A DNA stretch of 64,000 nt from Oscarella lobularis (Eukaryota > Porifera > Homoscleromorpha > Homosclerophorida > Oscarellidae). The stretch is from contig NC_089180.1 in the NCBI RefSeq assembly GCF_947507565.1, forward strand, positions 806,001 to 870,000, given 5' to 3'. Below are positions 10,823 through 20,899 of this stretch, piece by piece. The notes below the pieces were generated by a model. That model made no database searches, was not told where the DNA came from, and saw only the letters and a list, made by a program, of their open reading frames with translations. A program made the position numbers and the translations under genes. Position 1 is the stretch's first letter; each line of letters starts with the position of its first letter.

Positions 10823-11914
10823 TTAATATGGATAATATGGACGTCTATGTCTTAGTTGGGACACACAGAAAAGTGTGCTCAAAAACTCGCTGATTTTCTA
10901 AATAAGACAATTTCTGAAGGGCCAGTCAACACTCGTCACGTGTCTTCTACTCTTTCCGTTTGACCATCGCGACTCTACTGTCTCTAATGTAAGATTGGAA
11001 TGAATAAGAGGAATTTTAGCTTTCGAAAGAATCGAAACTCTTCTGTCAGTGTTTCGTAGCGCGGGCGGCGAATTCATCCACTCGCGCACTATCTCGTTTT
11101 TCGCCTCCGTTCTATTGTGAAACGAATGCTCTTTATTATTTTATTTTTTAGCCGCCCCATAGCCTCGATGTGCTCCAGACCCTCGCGCGTTAAGAGGGGT
11201 GTGGTACACCCCTCTTAACGCGCGAGGGTCTGGAGTATCGAGGCTATCTGGCTATCCCAGAACAGCCCAGAACCAGGGATATAATAGGGTTAGGGTGCCA
11301 GCATAGATATGGTGCCAGAACAGAACTGAACAGAACTACTTTAGCGCTGTAGGCTTACCGTTACCAGTAGAACCTGCAGAACCTGCTTGACGAGTAAAGT
11401 GCGCTACACAAAACATTCGCTCCTCTTCTTGTTGAATCTATCTTCTCGACGTTTCTCCGGCGTTCGAGACGGTTGAACAGTGGCTGTTCGCTTCTACCGG
11501 TAAGGATGGGACATTGTCTGGGTCTTGAAATGGTGGATTTCCTTCGATTTACCGCTGCGCGCTTTTTGTTACGACCCGAAGGCGTATAGCACGCGCCGAT
11601 CTCGTTCGATTAGCCGGAATAAAAGAGCGAGATCGGCGAAAGGCAGCAATTTGGAGAGAGGGGGCCCACCACTTGTGCGAAAGTGAAATCCAGTCCTCTC
11701 GCCGTCCACGCGAAAGCAGCTCTAGGCGAATTCCTTTCACGTTGTCCTCTACGCACTCCTCCCTTGCAGCTCGAGTTAGCTGAAGCTGGAACTAACGAAG
11801 AATTTCCGTGTAGATCTCGAATATCGACAGCTATTTTCTCACGTGACGCGAATAATGGCCGGCCGTATGTTTTGACGCACTGTCACGATTGATTTTCTCA
11901 CTTTCTCTCTTTAG
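10823..11914. other. Intergenic region with unlocated 5' exon of the Ig-nuclease-kinase gene
   Basis: The plus-strand gene beginning at 11915 starts mid-codon after an acceptor, so an upstream coding exon should lie in this stretch or further left. The ORF at 11683-11892 is a candidate but has no recognisable signal peptide or domain. The long palindrome at 11159-11247 is listed separately. Confidence 0.45.
11159..11247. repeat. 89-bp long palindrome
   Basis: Outer arms ATAGCCTCGAT / ATCGAGGCTAT (11159-11169 and 11237-11247) enclose a perfect inner stem of about 30 bp starting CTCCAGACCCTCGCGCG, around a GGT loop near 11201-11206. Such a structure can extrude as a cruciform. The core CCAGACCCTC is shared with the hairpin at 5891-5923. 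Confidence 0.85.
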
Positions 11915-13899
11915 AAGTTGCAACGACGCCGCGCATCTACGGCCCTGTTCTTCTATGTCCTGACGAACTCCTATGCCACTTCAGGGGTGAAGGCTGGACC
12001 CCATCGTTCGACTGGCGTGTCGACTATTCGCGAGAGGAGCAGAAGACGTGGATAGTGTCTAACGATGGTCTGCGTTCGTTTTTGCGCCAAGATCCTAAAC
12101 TGAAAATTGGTCGATACCACTGCAATGTCACGTTTGAAATGGAGTACGAGGGCAAGACTACAAAATTGTGTAGTCAAACAAAATCGCATTACATCTTCCC
12201 TGGTAATTGTGTTTGTCTGAGGTCTGTCTTTCACATTGATGTTACTTCTGTAGAACCCGCTGATGATAAAGTTACCTCTACAGAACCCGCTCTTGATAAA
12301 GTTACCGCTACAGAACCCCCTGTTGACGAAGTTACCAGACAGCTGCAGAAAAGAAAGCGAAAGCGAAAGACTCGTTCGGTCAGTTTAAGTGAAAGCTGTT
12401 CTAGAAATCAGGATTCAATTTTTCTTGCGTTTCCTACCTTAGAAACATAGTTTCTCATCTCTTGCGAAAAAGCCTAAAGAATGCGTCAAGGCGTATGATG
12501 AGTATGCACAGCTTGACCTGACAACGCCAACACTGTGCCACGCATTCTTCTCGGCGGGGTCAGTCCTGAGCAATGACGACGTTGATTGTGAGAGGATGGA
12601 AGGTCTTGCTCAAAAGCTGATTTACGCCAATTGGTCCGACTGCCTCGGATTTGTTAAAAAAAGTGCAGAAGAGGAGCTCATGCAGCCAATCATTAATGAA
12701 ATTCTCTCGGAAGTGCTGGGAAAAGATTTCCCTATTAAAAAATGGGCAAAAGAACATCATTTCAAGATTGACAGTAACGACAAAGAACCCGACGACTGTT
12801 TTGGTAATCAGCATCCGGACGGGGTAGTCCTCAGCCGCAAGACTCCTCACACTATAGCTCTTCTCATTGAAGAATTCAAGGTTCGTGAAGGCTCCGGGGA
12901 TCCCTTTGTTCAACTACTGCTCTATATGCGTGAGCTGGGGAAAAAGACGGACACTAAACACTCTGATCCGGCATCAAGGGCTTACCCTGTATTGCTATTA
13001 GAAATGAAGGGCAAGTTTGCCAAATTGCACGCTGCCATTCGGATGCTCGACGACGAAAACGAGATGGTCATTCACCATTGTCCACTAGCCAAAGCCGAGT
13101 TCGTTCCTGGTGAAGAGAAGGAGTGCGCCATGTTCCTGCTGCGACTTCAACGCGGCGTCGAGGAGATGAATACGTTTTGGGAAAACGGGGCGGAATGCAT
13201 GAAATTCGACTCGGATCGCATTTTGCCTTGCGATTGCGTCACAGAGCTTCTGGGAACTTCCGGTCGTTTTCGCTTCAGTCGACACGTGAACAGAGACGTC
13301 TTTGAAATGAGCACGTAAGTTCATTTCTACTCTGTTTTACTCAATTAACTCAATTATTCTTTAGCAAGGACGGATCAGAGACTCGCATTGTCAAGTTTTC
13401 GACGCACCGATACGGCCAGGAGGCGCATGAGCGCTGCGCACAAAAGGGGATGGCGCCGAAGCTCTACGATATCGTTCACTTGCCATTATGCTGCTCTCTC
13501 TGGGTAGTCATGATGGAGAAATTGGACGGCTACATCTGTTTGGATGATGCCCTTTGCCTCAACCTCTCCGCTGCTCAGACACAGAAGATCAAGGAAAAGA
13601 TGAAGGAGGCGCTCGACGTGCTGCACGGGGGCGAGAGCGAAACGCGTCTCGTTCATGGAGATTTTCGCTCTCCGAATGTGCTCGTCTCCATGCAAGAGGG
13701 AAGCGACGACGTCCACGTTCGCATCGTCGATTTCGACTGGTCGGGAGAAGAAGGGCGCGCCTTCTATCCAAATGTCAACGTCACCCTGAATTGGCCGGAA
13801 GGAGTCGAATGCGGATCAGCTCTCAAGGTAGAGCACGATGGGCATCTCTATCGCGCCCACTGTCATGACCTTGACTGGGTGGCGCGTCAAGAGTCTTAG
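11915..13899 (+). CDS. Ig-like / PD-(D/E)XK nuclease / kinase-like protein (CR-type), 5' incomplete
   Basis: Four exons fit in phase: 11915-12202, 12254-12378, 12443-13314, 13365-13899 (introns 51, 64 and 50 bp, GT-AG). Exon 1 encodes an Ig-like domain: VLLCPDELLCHF, then SFDWRVD, then KIGRYHCNVTFEM, giving Cys, Trp and Y-x-C. Exon 2 has three 12-residue repeats of the type EPADDKVTST followed by KRKRKRKTRS, a likely nuclear localisation signal. Exon 3 has a nuclease core: HPDGVVL (about 12809) and LLIEEFKVREGSGDPF (about 12863). Exon 4 completes a kinase-like domain: RIVKF lysine, HGDFRSPN loop (about 13654), DFDWSGEEG (about 13729) instead of DFG. Domain order equals that of the gene at 6412-8538, with GDPFVQ / GDPVFQ shared after the nuclease core, so the two are diverged paralogues. 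Unlike that copy, all frames here are intact. Function unknown; a nuclease-kinase acting in the nucleus is inference. Confidence 0.82.
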
Positions 13900-15401
13900 G
13901 TTGAGCTTTCCGTTTTGTTTTGAGGCTGCCGTGTGTGTTAGGGGAGGGGGGACTTGATTTGCAGGACAGCAGTGCCATGAAGTTATTAATAGGCTAAGGA
14001 ATGCCGACGCGAAGGGTTTCGGGTGGTTGATCATAGAGAGAGGGGTTGTTTTTTCGTGGAGAGATCACACACGCATTTTTTGCCACACGCGCGCACACGC
14101 ACAGGAGTAGTGAATTAATGTCTAAATAGCCACGTACGACACGAGAACCTATTCGAGTGGCTCCCGCATCCAGGCTGTTTCCTTCGCAGCAGACGCTAGA
14201 CTAACAATGACCTGACCAGAACAAATCCGGTGAACGGCATCGCCTTCGAGACGAGCGACGGCCATCGCGCGCGAACCCGGATTACGGATGTTCGAGACTA
14301 TGACGTTTGCCGCTGGGCAATGCGACCTCAGTGGGCCACCTCAGTGTGCTATGCGCGTGTTCCGTCGCTCTGTGGTATCGAATCGACGCGGGATGACCGA
14401 TAGGCGCGGTGGCAGTGTCATAGCAACTCGACATCCTTTGATAGCCGAGCCCGTTCGGACTCAAACGGCGTCGCCTAGACGAGTCAAAGTCGAAACTTCG
14501 CCGCCTAAGGAAACGGTGTTTTCGAGCGTCGATTTTTTTCGCCGTACCGATGTCGGGATTTTCGGAATTTCTTCCCTTCGTCTTCTCGCTTCTCGGTTGC
14601 AAGACGACATTGTGCACGCGTGCAAGGGAGGATGCGAGAAGCAGTGTCCGACGTTTCGCACCAACTGTCAGTACAAGCCAATTGAATCGACTTCATTTCA
14701 GACGTTCAATGACGGAGACTTTGAATGCCGTGCTTCTACGTCATCCCGCACGTCGACTCGTCTTTTCGTACATGTCTGCAATTCATAAACCTTGGGTTAG
14801 TGTAAATAGATAAATAAATAAATAGATTTCATTGTTTAATTAAAGGTTCCAGAAGAGGAAGATTCAGTCAGCAGTGCATGGAAATGTAGTGCGTCTGAAA
14901 ATCGGTTTTGTTTTACGTGTGTAGCAGTGTACGAAAGCGTATATGTGCAATTCACGTATGTTTTTGAAATACGCGCGGTTGTTTATCCGGGTTGCGTATA
15001 CACGGGAGCTGTACTTTCATTCACTGCGACAGTGTGACTGAAAACGGCTCGAAAAGGGGCGAATACGGCGCCGGAAAAGAGAAGACGATCATCGCGAAGG
15101 GTAAGGAACGTTTTCGCGTGGTATTCGTTGCGCGTGATCGGGTTTCGCTTGGGGGGTGCTGTCTCCTTGCCTCTTTGTTGTATCTGCGGTTTTTTGAAGT
15201 TTAGGCGATTCGCGGTGAGGTTCAGGCTCGCGTGAGGGATCGTTAACGGCGCGCAGAGGAGAATGGGGGCCCGATAGGAGAAACTGGCCTTTTTTGTACA
15301 GATCACGCAGTTTCGAGCGTTGTATTCGATGAGATCGGGTTTAGAGCGTGGTTTTAGGAATAGTTTAGCTTTGGTACCATCGCGTTTACATAAGGGGCTT
15401 T
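13900..15401. other. Gene-poor region with one unassigned ORF
   Basis: A plus-strand ORF at 14288-14788 (166 codons, starts MFETMTFAAGQC) contains a cysteine-rich stretch (CKGGCEKQCPTF). It overlaps minus-strand ORFs of similar length and has no recognised domain, so I give it little weight. A diverged segment near 14978-15130 recurs at 16928-17070. Confidence 0.4.
14978..15130 (+). repeat. Diverged direct repeat, copy 1 (partner 16928-17070)
   Basis: Both copies contain GTTTATCCGGGTTG, GTATACACGGG, CGCGAAGGGTAAGGAACG and TATTCGTTGCG in the same order, with many substitutions between. They precede the better conserved repeat pair at 15402 and 17909, so the two probably belong to one older, larger duplication. 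Confidence 0.6.
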
Positions 15402-16212
15402 TATATGGGTATTCATTGGTCGTTTGATTTTTTAGGGGGAAGTTTTCTGAGCGAAGGGGTTCGGGATGGAGTCAGATAAGTATTTTCGTAGCCTGCACGT
15501 TGTGTGGGCTTTGGTTGTTGTGTATGTATAGGGGTGGATCAAACAAGGGGGGGGGGGGGGGGGGGGGGGGGTCGACACGATTAGGTATGGATTGAAGTAG
15601 TCTCTAGCAGTGTGACTGATTTTTGATTTATTTTTACTAGGGGCGTTCAATTGGAAGGGAAAGGGCACCAAACTTAAGAGGAAGAAGAGGGGGTTCGATG
15701 AAGAGAAGAAAGGAGTCCTCGGAGAGTTTATGGTAAGGGATATAGGTTCGTGTTCTGTCTTTGGGAATGTTTGTAACGTTTTTTCTCTAGGGGAACACGA
15801 GTGGAGAGGAAAGGAGAAGGGGAGGACACGACACGCGATGGAGACAGAAGGAGAAGAAGGAAAATGGATCGATTGAAGGTATGTGGTGTATGTTTGATTT
15901 TGGTTGAGAAATTATTTTTAATTGATTTCCTCTAGGAGCGTATAAACGGAAGGAGGAGGAAAGGAGAAGGACACGCGATGGAGACAGAAGTGCGAGCAAG
16001 GAAGAAGAAGGACGATGGATCGATCGTAGATACGGGTTTTAGGTATGACTTTAGAGTTAGGTTCAATAGGGAGAGCTGGGGGGTGGCTTAGAGAAATTTT
16101 TTGGCTATGTGGGAAGGGTTTATAAGGGCTTGGGGGGACTCTAGGGACATAGGGTCGACAAATAGGTTTTTGGAAAATCTACGGTGACAATGGCAACGAT
16201 GGGGTCCAGGTG
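15402..16212 (+). repeat. Large direct repeat, copy 1 (partner 17909-18707)
   Basis: About 810 bp is highly similar to 17909-18707, from TATATGGGT(A/G)TTCATTG to CAACGATGGGGTCCAGGTG. The plus strand is purine-rich and punctuated by polypyrimidine-TAG and GTAAGG/GTATG motifs that look like exon borders. Copy 2, however, differs by an 8-bp insertion in one putative exon and a TAG in another, so coding is not supported. Confidence 0.85.
15547..15571 (+). repeat. G25 homopolymer
   Basis: An uninterrupted run of 25 G lies inside repeat copy 1. The same site in copy 2 (18053-18059) has only 7 G. Confidence 0.95.
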
Positions 16213-17908
16213 TTTGGTAGCGAGGCGGTACCTAAAAGGGTGAGTTACAGTCGGAGACGTGCTTTTTGGTGCCTAGTTCTGGCCATTTGAAGGCGTACTA
16301 TTGGGGGAAAGTTTTAAGTAATTTTCGTTGCCAAGGAGATGTGAGGATTCGGTAGGGAGGTGGTAGAGGGCAATTCTACCCTGGGTCTCCCTGTCTGAAA
16401 AAAATCCTGAGCGTTTTAGAGCAATTTCTGAGGAAATATGCAAGATTTTCGATTTTGTGAAAAAGGCCTAAAAGTAATAAGTTGTTGGATTAACGTCTGG
16501 TTTGGTTCGTTGTGGTTGTGTTATATATCGTTCGAAAGCGCTCGTCGAGCTCAATCTAGGTTCCTGCTGGTGGCGTGTGTAGATGTAATTGTAATTTGTT
16601 AGAAAAAATTCATGTTTTTGGAGAGTGTCAACTTATACCTTTAATCTCATATAGAAGATTAGCGAGAATGACAATTGTTTAACTAAGGTTTTGTAGAGAA
16701 TTTTCTGTAGATTAATTTGCGTGTAGGGTCTCTTGGTCAAATTTGAGCTTTGACGTAATATAATCGTGTTTTTATGTATGGTTGCGTTTTTGTTTCTAGG
16801 AGTCTTATGGTTTCTTTTTTAATTTTTTAGGAAAGTATATTGTGATGAGTTGATTGTGTTGAATATGTTTGGCAGTGTTGGGAATTTTTTCGGTTAATTC
16901 GCGTGTATTTTTTGAGGAGTGGGCGGTGGTTTATCCGGGTTGTGTATACACGGGGGCTGCGGTTTAAGTCATTACTACGGATCGGCTGAAAAATGGGCCT
17001 TTACGGCAGAGACCGGCTAACGCGAAGGGTAAGGAACGTGTTTGTGTGTTATTCGTTGCGTGCGATCGCCAATGTTCGTCGCGCCTCTCGAATCGTCGCG
17101 AATCGATGCGAAACGATGTTTTCGAATCATTTTCAAACGTTTCGCGTCGTCCCGCGGCGTATTGCGAGTGTTTACGACGATTTTCGTTGCGCGAAAAGGG
17201 GGCGGGGCCCCTATGTTTCCGGCTCTCTCTACGGCAAACGGCGCATCGGACGCCGTCGACGAACCGAAAATAAGAATCTAGATGATGTAGGCTTTTGATC
17301 GATGGTTCGTTCGTTGTCGTACGTTGCGTCGTTAAGGCGCGGCGGCGTCGTAAAGGTGGGGTGATTTGGACGCACGCGAGTAGGTGTGTTTGTTTATTTG
17401 GCGCGTTTTTGAATTGAAATTTTGCAATTTTCGACACGGCTCCGAACAAGTTCGATAGAGTAGCGCATTGCGGTTCGATTGGTCGTGGTCCGGTCGTCGT
17501 GCGACGTTTCCTGGCGAAACGGCACGAGTTTTATCACGAATGAGAAAAATCGATTTTGTTTTTCGATTTACTCCGTCCCCTGATGGAATTCTTTCGTGCA
17601 AAGGAATTCTATTCGGTGGTAGATTAGGGACAAGAAATTTGGTGGCGATCGGCCAAATTTTTGGGTGGAATTTTCACCCAAATCGTTTTTTGGCTTTTTG
17701 TATATATTTGCGGCGTTCGCAAAGTGCCTTCCTGTGGTCGGATTCAGCCGAGATTTTTTATCTGATCTCTCCAGCGCCGGAATAATTGGTGGCCAAACTT
17801 TGGTTGCTATAGCAACCAAAAATTTTTTCTTTTTTTTTCTTTGACTCTATGTTATTGGATCTTCCCTTTCGTCAAGCGGGCCTGGAGGGCCGCGACAGGG
17901 CGACGGTA
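16213..17908. other. Spacer between direct repeats, no gene
   Basis: AT-rich unique sequence to about 16927, then the diverged repeat copy 16928-17070, then a CG-rich stretch (17040-17450) with overlapping short ORFs on both strands. No domain is recognised, and the plus and minus ORFs are shadows of each other. Confidence 0.5.
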
Positions 17909-18707
17909 TATGGGTGTTCATTGCTCGTTTGATTTTTTAGGGGGAAGTTTTCTGAGCGAAGAAGTTCGGAATGGAGTCAGATAAGTATTTTCGTAGCCTG
18001 CTACGTTGTGTGGGCTTTGGTTGTTGTGTATTTATAGGGGTGGATCAAACAAGGGGGGGTCGACACGATTAGGTAAGGATTGAAGTAGTCTCTAGCAGTA
18101 TGACTGATTTTGATTTATTTTTACTAGGGGCGTTCAATTGGTAGGGAAAGGGCACCAAACTTGAGAGGAAGAAGAGGGGGATCGATGAAGAGAAGAAAGG
18201 AGCCCTCGGAGAGTTTATGGTAAGGGATATAGGTTCGTGTTCTGTCTTTGGGAATGTTTGTAACGTTTTTTCTCTAGGGGAACACGAGTGGAGAGGAAAG
18301 GAGAAGGGGAGGACACGACACGCGACGGAAACAGAAGGATGAGCGGAGAAGAAGGAAAATGGATCGATTGAAGGTATGTGGTGTATGTTTGATTTTGGTT
18401 GAGGAATTATTTTTAATTGAGTTCCTCTAGGAGCGTATAAACGGAAGGAGGAGGAGAGGAGAAGAACACGCGATGGAGACAGAAGTGCGAGCAAGGAAGA
18501 AGAAGGACGATGGATCGATCGTAGATACGGGTTATAGGTATGACTTTAGAGTTAGGTTCGATAGGGAGAGCTGGTGGTGGTTTAGAGAAATTTTTTGGCT
18601 ATGTGGGAAGGGTTTATAAGGGCTTGGGGGGAGTCTAGGGAGATAGGGGTCGACCAATAGGTTTTTGGAAAATCTACGGTTACCATGGCAACGATGGGGT
18701 CCAGGTG
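17909..18707 (+). repeat. Large direct repeat, copy 2
   Basis: Direct copy of 15402-16212 at a distance of about 2.5 kb. Differences include G7 versus G25, an 8-bp insertion (about 18336-18343) and scattered substitutions. After 18707 the sequence becomes unique. Confidence 0.85.
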
Positions 18708-18909
18708 AAGTTCGAACGCGTAGCTCGTTGAGAATCGATGCTTTTTGTGAGGAGGGCTAAAAGTCGTGAGGAGGAATAAATGTAGCCATTGTAGATGAAA
18801 AAAAATGACGCAATCTTTTTTTTGTAATTGTTGTTGTGAGATTCTCTAAAGTAACTGTTCTGACAGAGTAGCGTTCCTGAAATTAAATCAATCATTGACA
18901 CGACTACTG

Positions 18910-19069
18910 TTGAAAATTCCCGTATACAATAGGAAAACGGCTTCTCGCTAAAAAAGCACGAAAAGAGGAGGAGCAGTACTCGTATGTCCCGTATAAAAAT
19001 CGTGGCTCCTCCTCTTTTCTAGGTTTTTTAGCAAGAAGCCGTTTTCTTACTGTATACGGGAATTTTCAA
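18910..19069. mobile_element. 160-bp foldback element (MITE-like)
   Basis: Arms of about 65 bp begin TTGAAAATTCCCGTATACA on both strands, continue through GAAAACGGCTTCT(C/T)GCTAAAAAA, and reach GAAAAGAGGAGGAGC before a loop of about 30 nt. No coding capacity. A clear target duplication could not be assigned. Confidence 0.8.
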
Positions 19070-19506
19070 TGTTGGACAATACAGCAAAATCACGAGAGGT
19101 GCTTGAAACGAGAACGACGAACCTGTGCTACGATCGCTTGGAAAATCGTCAGAAAAGGGAGCCTGAGCCGTCGTTTGAGCCACGAGAGAACGAAGGAGGC
19201 CCTCACAGCGTTTTCAGCTTAAAAGAGTAAAGGACAGAGTCAAGCAGGAACCACGTGACCTGATGACGTTCCTGCTCATACGAATTTTATTGCGATTGCT
19301 ACTGCAATATAGATTTCGTGAATCTAGCAAAAAAATTAAATAACCTACGGTACCTTTGCCTGCTGTCCATGAAGAAACATCGGAGCTTATGGCGTGTGCA
19401 TGTAGAATGCATGAAACAAAATAACGTGGGAGGTAAACAGGGATCTACCCCACCGGCGAGGTAGTCCCCTGGCAAGGTCAAAGACTTTGAAAACTAAATT
19501 CCATCT

Positions 19507-20841
19507 TTAAAAAACGATACGTCTCCTCGATATTGACGACGGTTCGGAATGGGCGTTTCTCTGCATTTCCTGTAGGGAAAGATTCGTTGCCTAAAGGAGG
19601 GAGAAATAATAAATAAATTGTATTCAATTTATGGATTTCTTACCTCTAGTTTTTCTTGCTCTATTCGGTTCAGTTCTTTCAGCTGATGCTCACGGAAGGT
19701 CAGGTTTCTGAATCTTTCTATGTATTCCTATATGAAAATAACGAGTTTAATTAATTAATTAATTATTATGAATTTTTTATACTTCGTAATGTCGTTTTAA
19801 TTTTGCTTCGAGTTTCTCGTATTCGTCCATGAATGCTGGTCTAAAAGTAGAGTTGAAAAATCGAATAGTTAAATTTTTTCATATGTTGATGTTCACATGA
19901 CGTTTTGAAGGCTTTTGAGTCTCTTTTGGTTTCTCTCCAATTCTTGTTTTTTCTTTTCAATTCTCGCTTCTAAGTTCGCTTCGTCTCCCGCCAAATTTTC
20001 CAAACGATGAACAGACTCCCGAGTTTTCCCCTATCGAAAAGCTATTATTATACATTTAATTAAATATTAAATTTTCTTACGTGAACTTGATTAGAAGTAC
20101 TGGTTTTCAATGCTCTCACAATTTTGTCTAATTCCAAGGATCGAGCAATAACAGCAACACGCATTTCCTAATTAATAAATTTATTATATAATTAATAATT
20201 CGTTATCTTTGTTACCTGTAATTCTACTTCCTGTTTGAGTAGAGCACTCAAACTTGATCCATGTTCTGTTATTTCAGAAGCTAATTGACGAACTAATTTT
20301 AGATCACTAGTCTAAAATAAATATTAATTAATTTTTAATTTAATTGATGAGATTTTTATTACTTTGCCAGTGATGTCAAATTGTTCAATTATTGCTGATT
20401 TTACGCCAGGACGATCATTCTGATTGGATCCCATTGCGTCATAAAGCATTGATGCTATTTTTAGAAGTTCTTTCACTGCATAACCGTCGGCTCCATAAAG
20501 TTTTTTCCCATTGAGTTTGATATGGGCTTTCGTTGCCTATAAAAGTAGTGACAAAGACGCAATATATCAAGATTGCGCACGCTCGTAACTATGAGTTACG
20601 GAGTAGGCGTGGCCTATAGACTCACAATGAACTGTGCGACGGATTTGATGAAAAGAACGCAATCTTGCTCCGTATCGGTGTCCATAGGGAGCTCAGCGTT
20701 TGGATCGTACCTAGAAGAGTCTATCGCGTGCGCGTTAGCAAGGCTTAGACGGCGGAATGACCTTCGAACGAGCCACTGAAGAATTTCGGAGACGAGAGCG
20801 AAACGAAATTCCTCTGACGCTTCACTCTCGCTGTCACGTGA
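19507..20841 (-). CDS. CLUAP1: Clusterin-associated protein 1 / IFT38, lacking its N-terminal exon
   Basis: Exons read in order on the minus strand give the conserved body of this intraflagellar-transport B subunit: [57 protein letters not shown] plus VKELLK, then [76 protein letters not shown] and [16 protein letters not shown]; the last exon ends in TAA at 19507-19509. Introns are AT-rich and about 50-90 bp. The family normally starts with about 30 residues of a calponin-homology-like domain before LVSE; those are absent. The first exon here (acceptor at 20842-20843) instead joins, in phase, the Tudor/coiled-coil exon ending at 20900. The C-terminus stops soon after the coiled coil, shorter than the vertebrate acidic tail. 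Role: ciliary transport. Confidence 0.9.
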
Positions 20842-20899
20842 CTATAAACAAACTTATTAATTTTTATAAGTGATTTTTGCACACGTGACGTACATTTAC

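Noticed and set aside
14288-14788. 166-codon plus-strand ORF as a gene
   Set aside because: Overlapping minus-strand ORFs of similar length, no domain and no visible splice partners; left as unassigned.
15402-16060. Arg/Lys/Glu-rich protein encoded by exon-like purine blocks
   Set aside because: The best frame in copy 1 has a stop in copy 2, and an 8-bp insertion shifts another block; composition alone explains the basic translation.
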